Of a stretch of 6,262 bases of DNA, positions 6,200 to 6,262 are shown piece by piece. Below the pieces are notes generated by a model. That model saw only the letters and a program-made list of their open reading frames with translations, ran no database searches and was not told where the DNA came from. The translations under genes were made by a program, and so were the position numbers. The DNA is from Acholeplasmatales bacterium (GTDB taxonomy: Bacteria; Bacillota_I; Bacilli_A; Acholeplasmatales; Anaeroplasmataceae): contig JAILGR010000074.1 of assembly GCA_024696565.1 (NCBI GenBank), forward strand, positions 1 through 6,262, read 5' to 3'. Numbering within the stretch: the first letter of the stretch is position 1; each line of letters starts with the position of its first letter.

Positions 6200-6262
6200 T
6201 TAGAAATATTTTGCGATAAATTCTTCTGCCTCTTCATAACCAGAATCTAAAGCTTTTTTAGC
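6200..6262 (-). CDS. C-terminal 20 codons of a second, identical TIR-Sel1 gene (partial), or a fold-back artefact
   Basis: Read on the minus strand, the last 63 bases of the window encode the same final 20 residues (AKKALDSGYEEAEEFIAKYF) and the same TAA as residues 782-801 of the 3646-6051 gene, with no nucleotide difference. If genuine, a convergent paralogue or inverted duplicate continues outside the window. If the window ends at a contig end, a sequencing or assembly fold-back is at least as likely. Nothing upstream of this fragment is visible. Confidence 0.45.
   Translation of the reverse strand, partial: AKKALDSGYEEAEEFIAKYF

Larger units (their letters stand above)
5989..6262. repeat. 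long inverted repeat (116-bp arms without mismatch) at the window edge
   Basis: Base 5989 pairs with 6262 and the two arms 5989-6104 and 6147-6262 are exact reverse complements. One mismatch (6105/6146) is followed by five more pairs, leaving an unpaired core of 30 nt (6111-6140). The arms contain the last 20 codons of the TIR-Sel1 gene, its stop and its terminator. The right arm runs off the window, so the full length is unknown. The core has its own small 6-bp hairpin (ATCTAA-TATT-TTAGAT, 6122-6137), off the main axis. Confidence 0.97.

Overview
The window is AT-rich (roughly 30% G+C by eye) and densely coding. Trp is TGG, no TGA is needed as sense, and the three complete genes all end in TAA. 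Promoters are of the TGTGnTAnAAT extended -10 type and one Shine-Dalgarno is a clear GGAGGAG. This fits a low-G+C Gram-positive bacterium (Bacillota/Bacilli, including the gut Mollicutes-like or Erysipelotrichia-like lineages) using the standard code. No closer assignment can be made from the sequence alone.

Layout: (1) Bases 1-2060 hold a + strand operon. It contains the 3' part of an alpha/beta-hydrolase gene whose reading frame enters from outside the window, followed 3 nt later by a 12-TM MFS transporter of the GPH/SLC45 sugar-symporter type. (2) A perfect 22-bp palindromic bidirectional terminator (2063-2084) separates this operon from a convergent minus-strand CPA2-type cation/proton antiporter (2083-3456), whose stop codon lies inside the terminator. 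(3) A 189-bp divergent intergenic region (3457-3645) carries one extended -10 promoter for the antiporter and another for the next gene. (4) Bases 3646-6051 encode an 801-aa protein with a TIR-like N-terminal domain, a Glu-rich linker and 15 nearly gapless 36-aa Sel1 repeats. (5) The 3' end of that gene, its stop codon and its terminator recur as an inverted copy (arms 5989-6104 and 6147-6262, 116 bp without mismatch) that runs off the window edge. The right edge therefore reads as the tail of a second, identical gene pointing inwards.

How the parts may work together: the hydrolase and transporter are probably co-transcribed and may serve uptake and processing of a small, probably glycosidic, compound. 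The hydrolase however has Gly where the nucleophile Ser is expected. The antiporter is a stand-alone ion-homeostasis gene. The TIR-Sel1 protein is the most distinctive gene: its architecture suggests a sensor or scaffold (Sel1 solenoid) joined to a signalling or NAD-cleaving TIR-type domain, possibly a single-gene defence or stress-signalling system. That role is inference.

The inverted duplication at the edge is either a real tail-to-tail pair of identical TIR-Sel1 genes or a fold-back sequencing/assembly artefact. The sequence alone does not decide between them.
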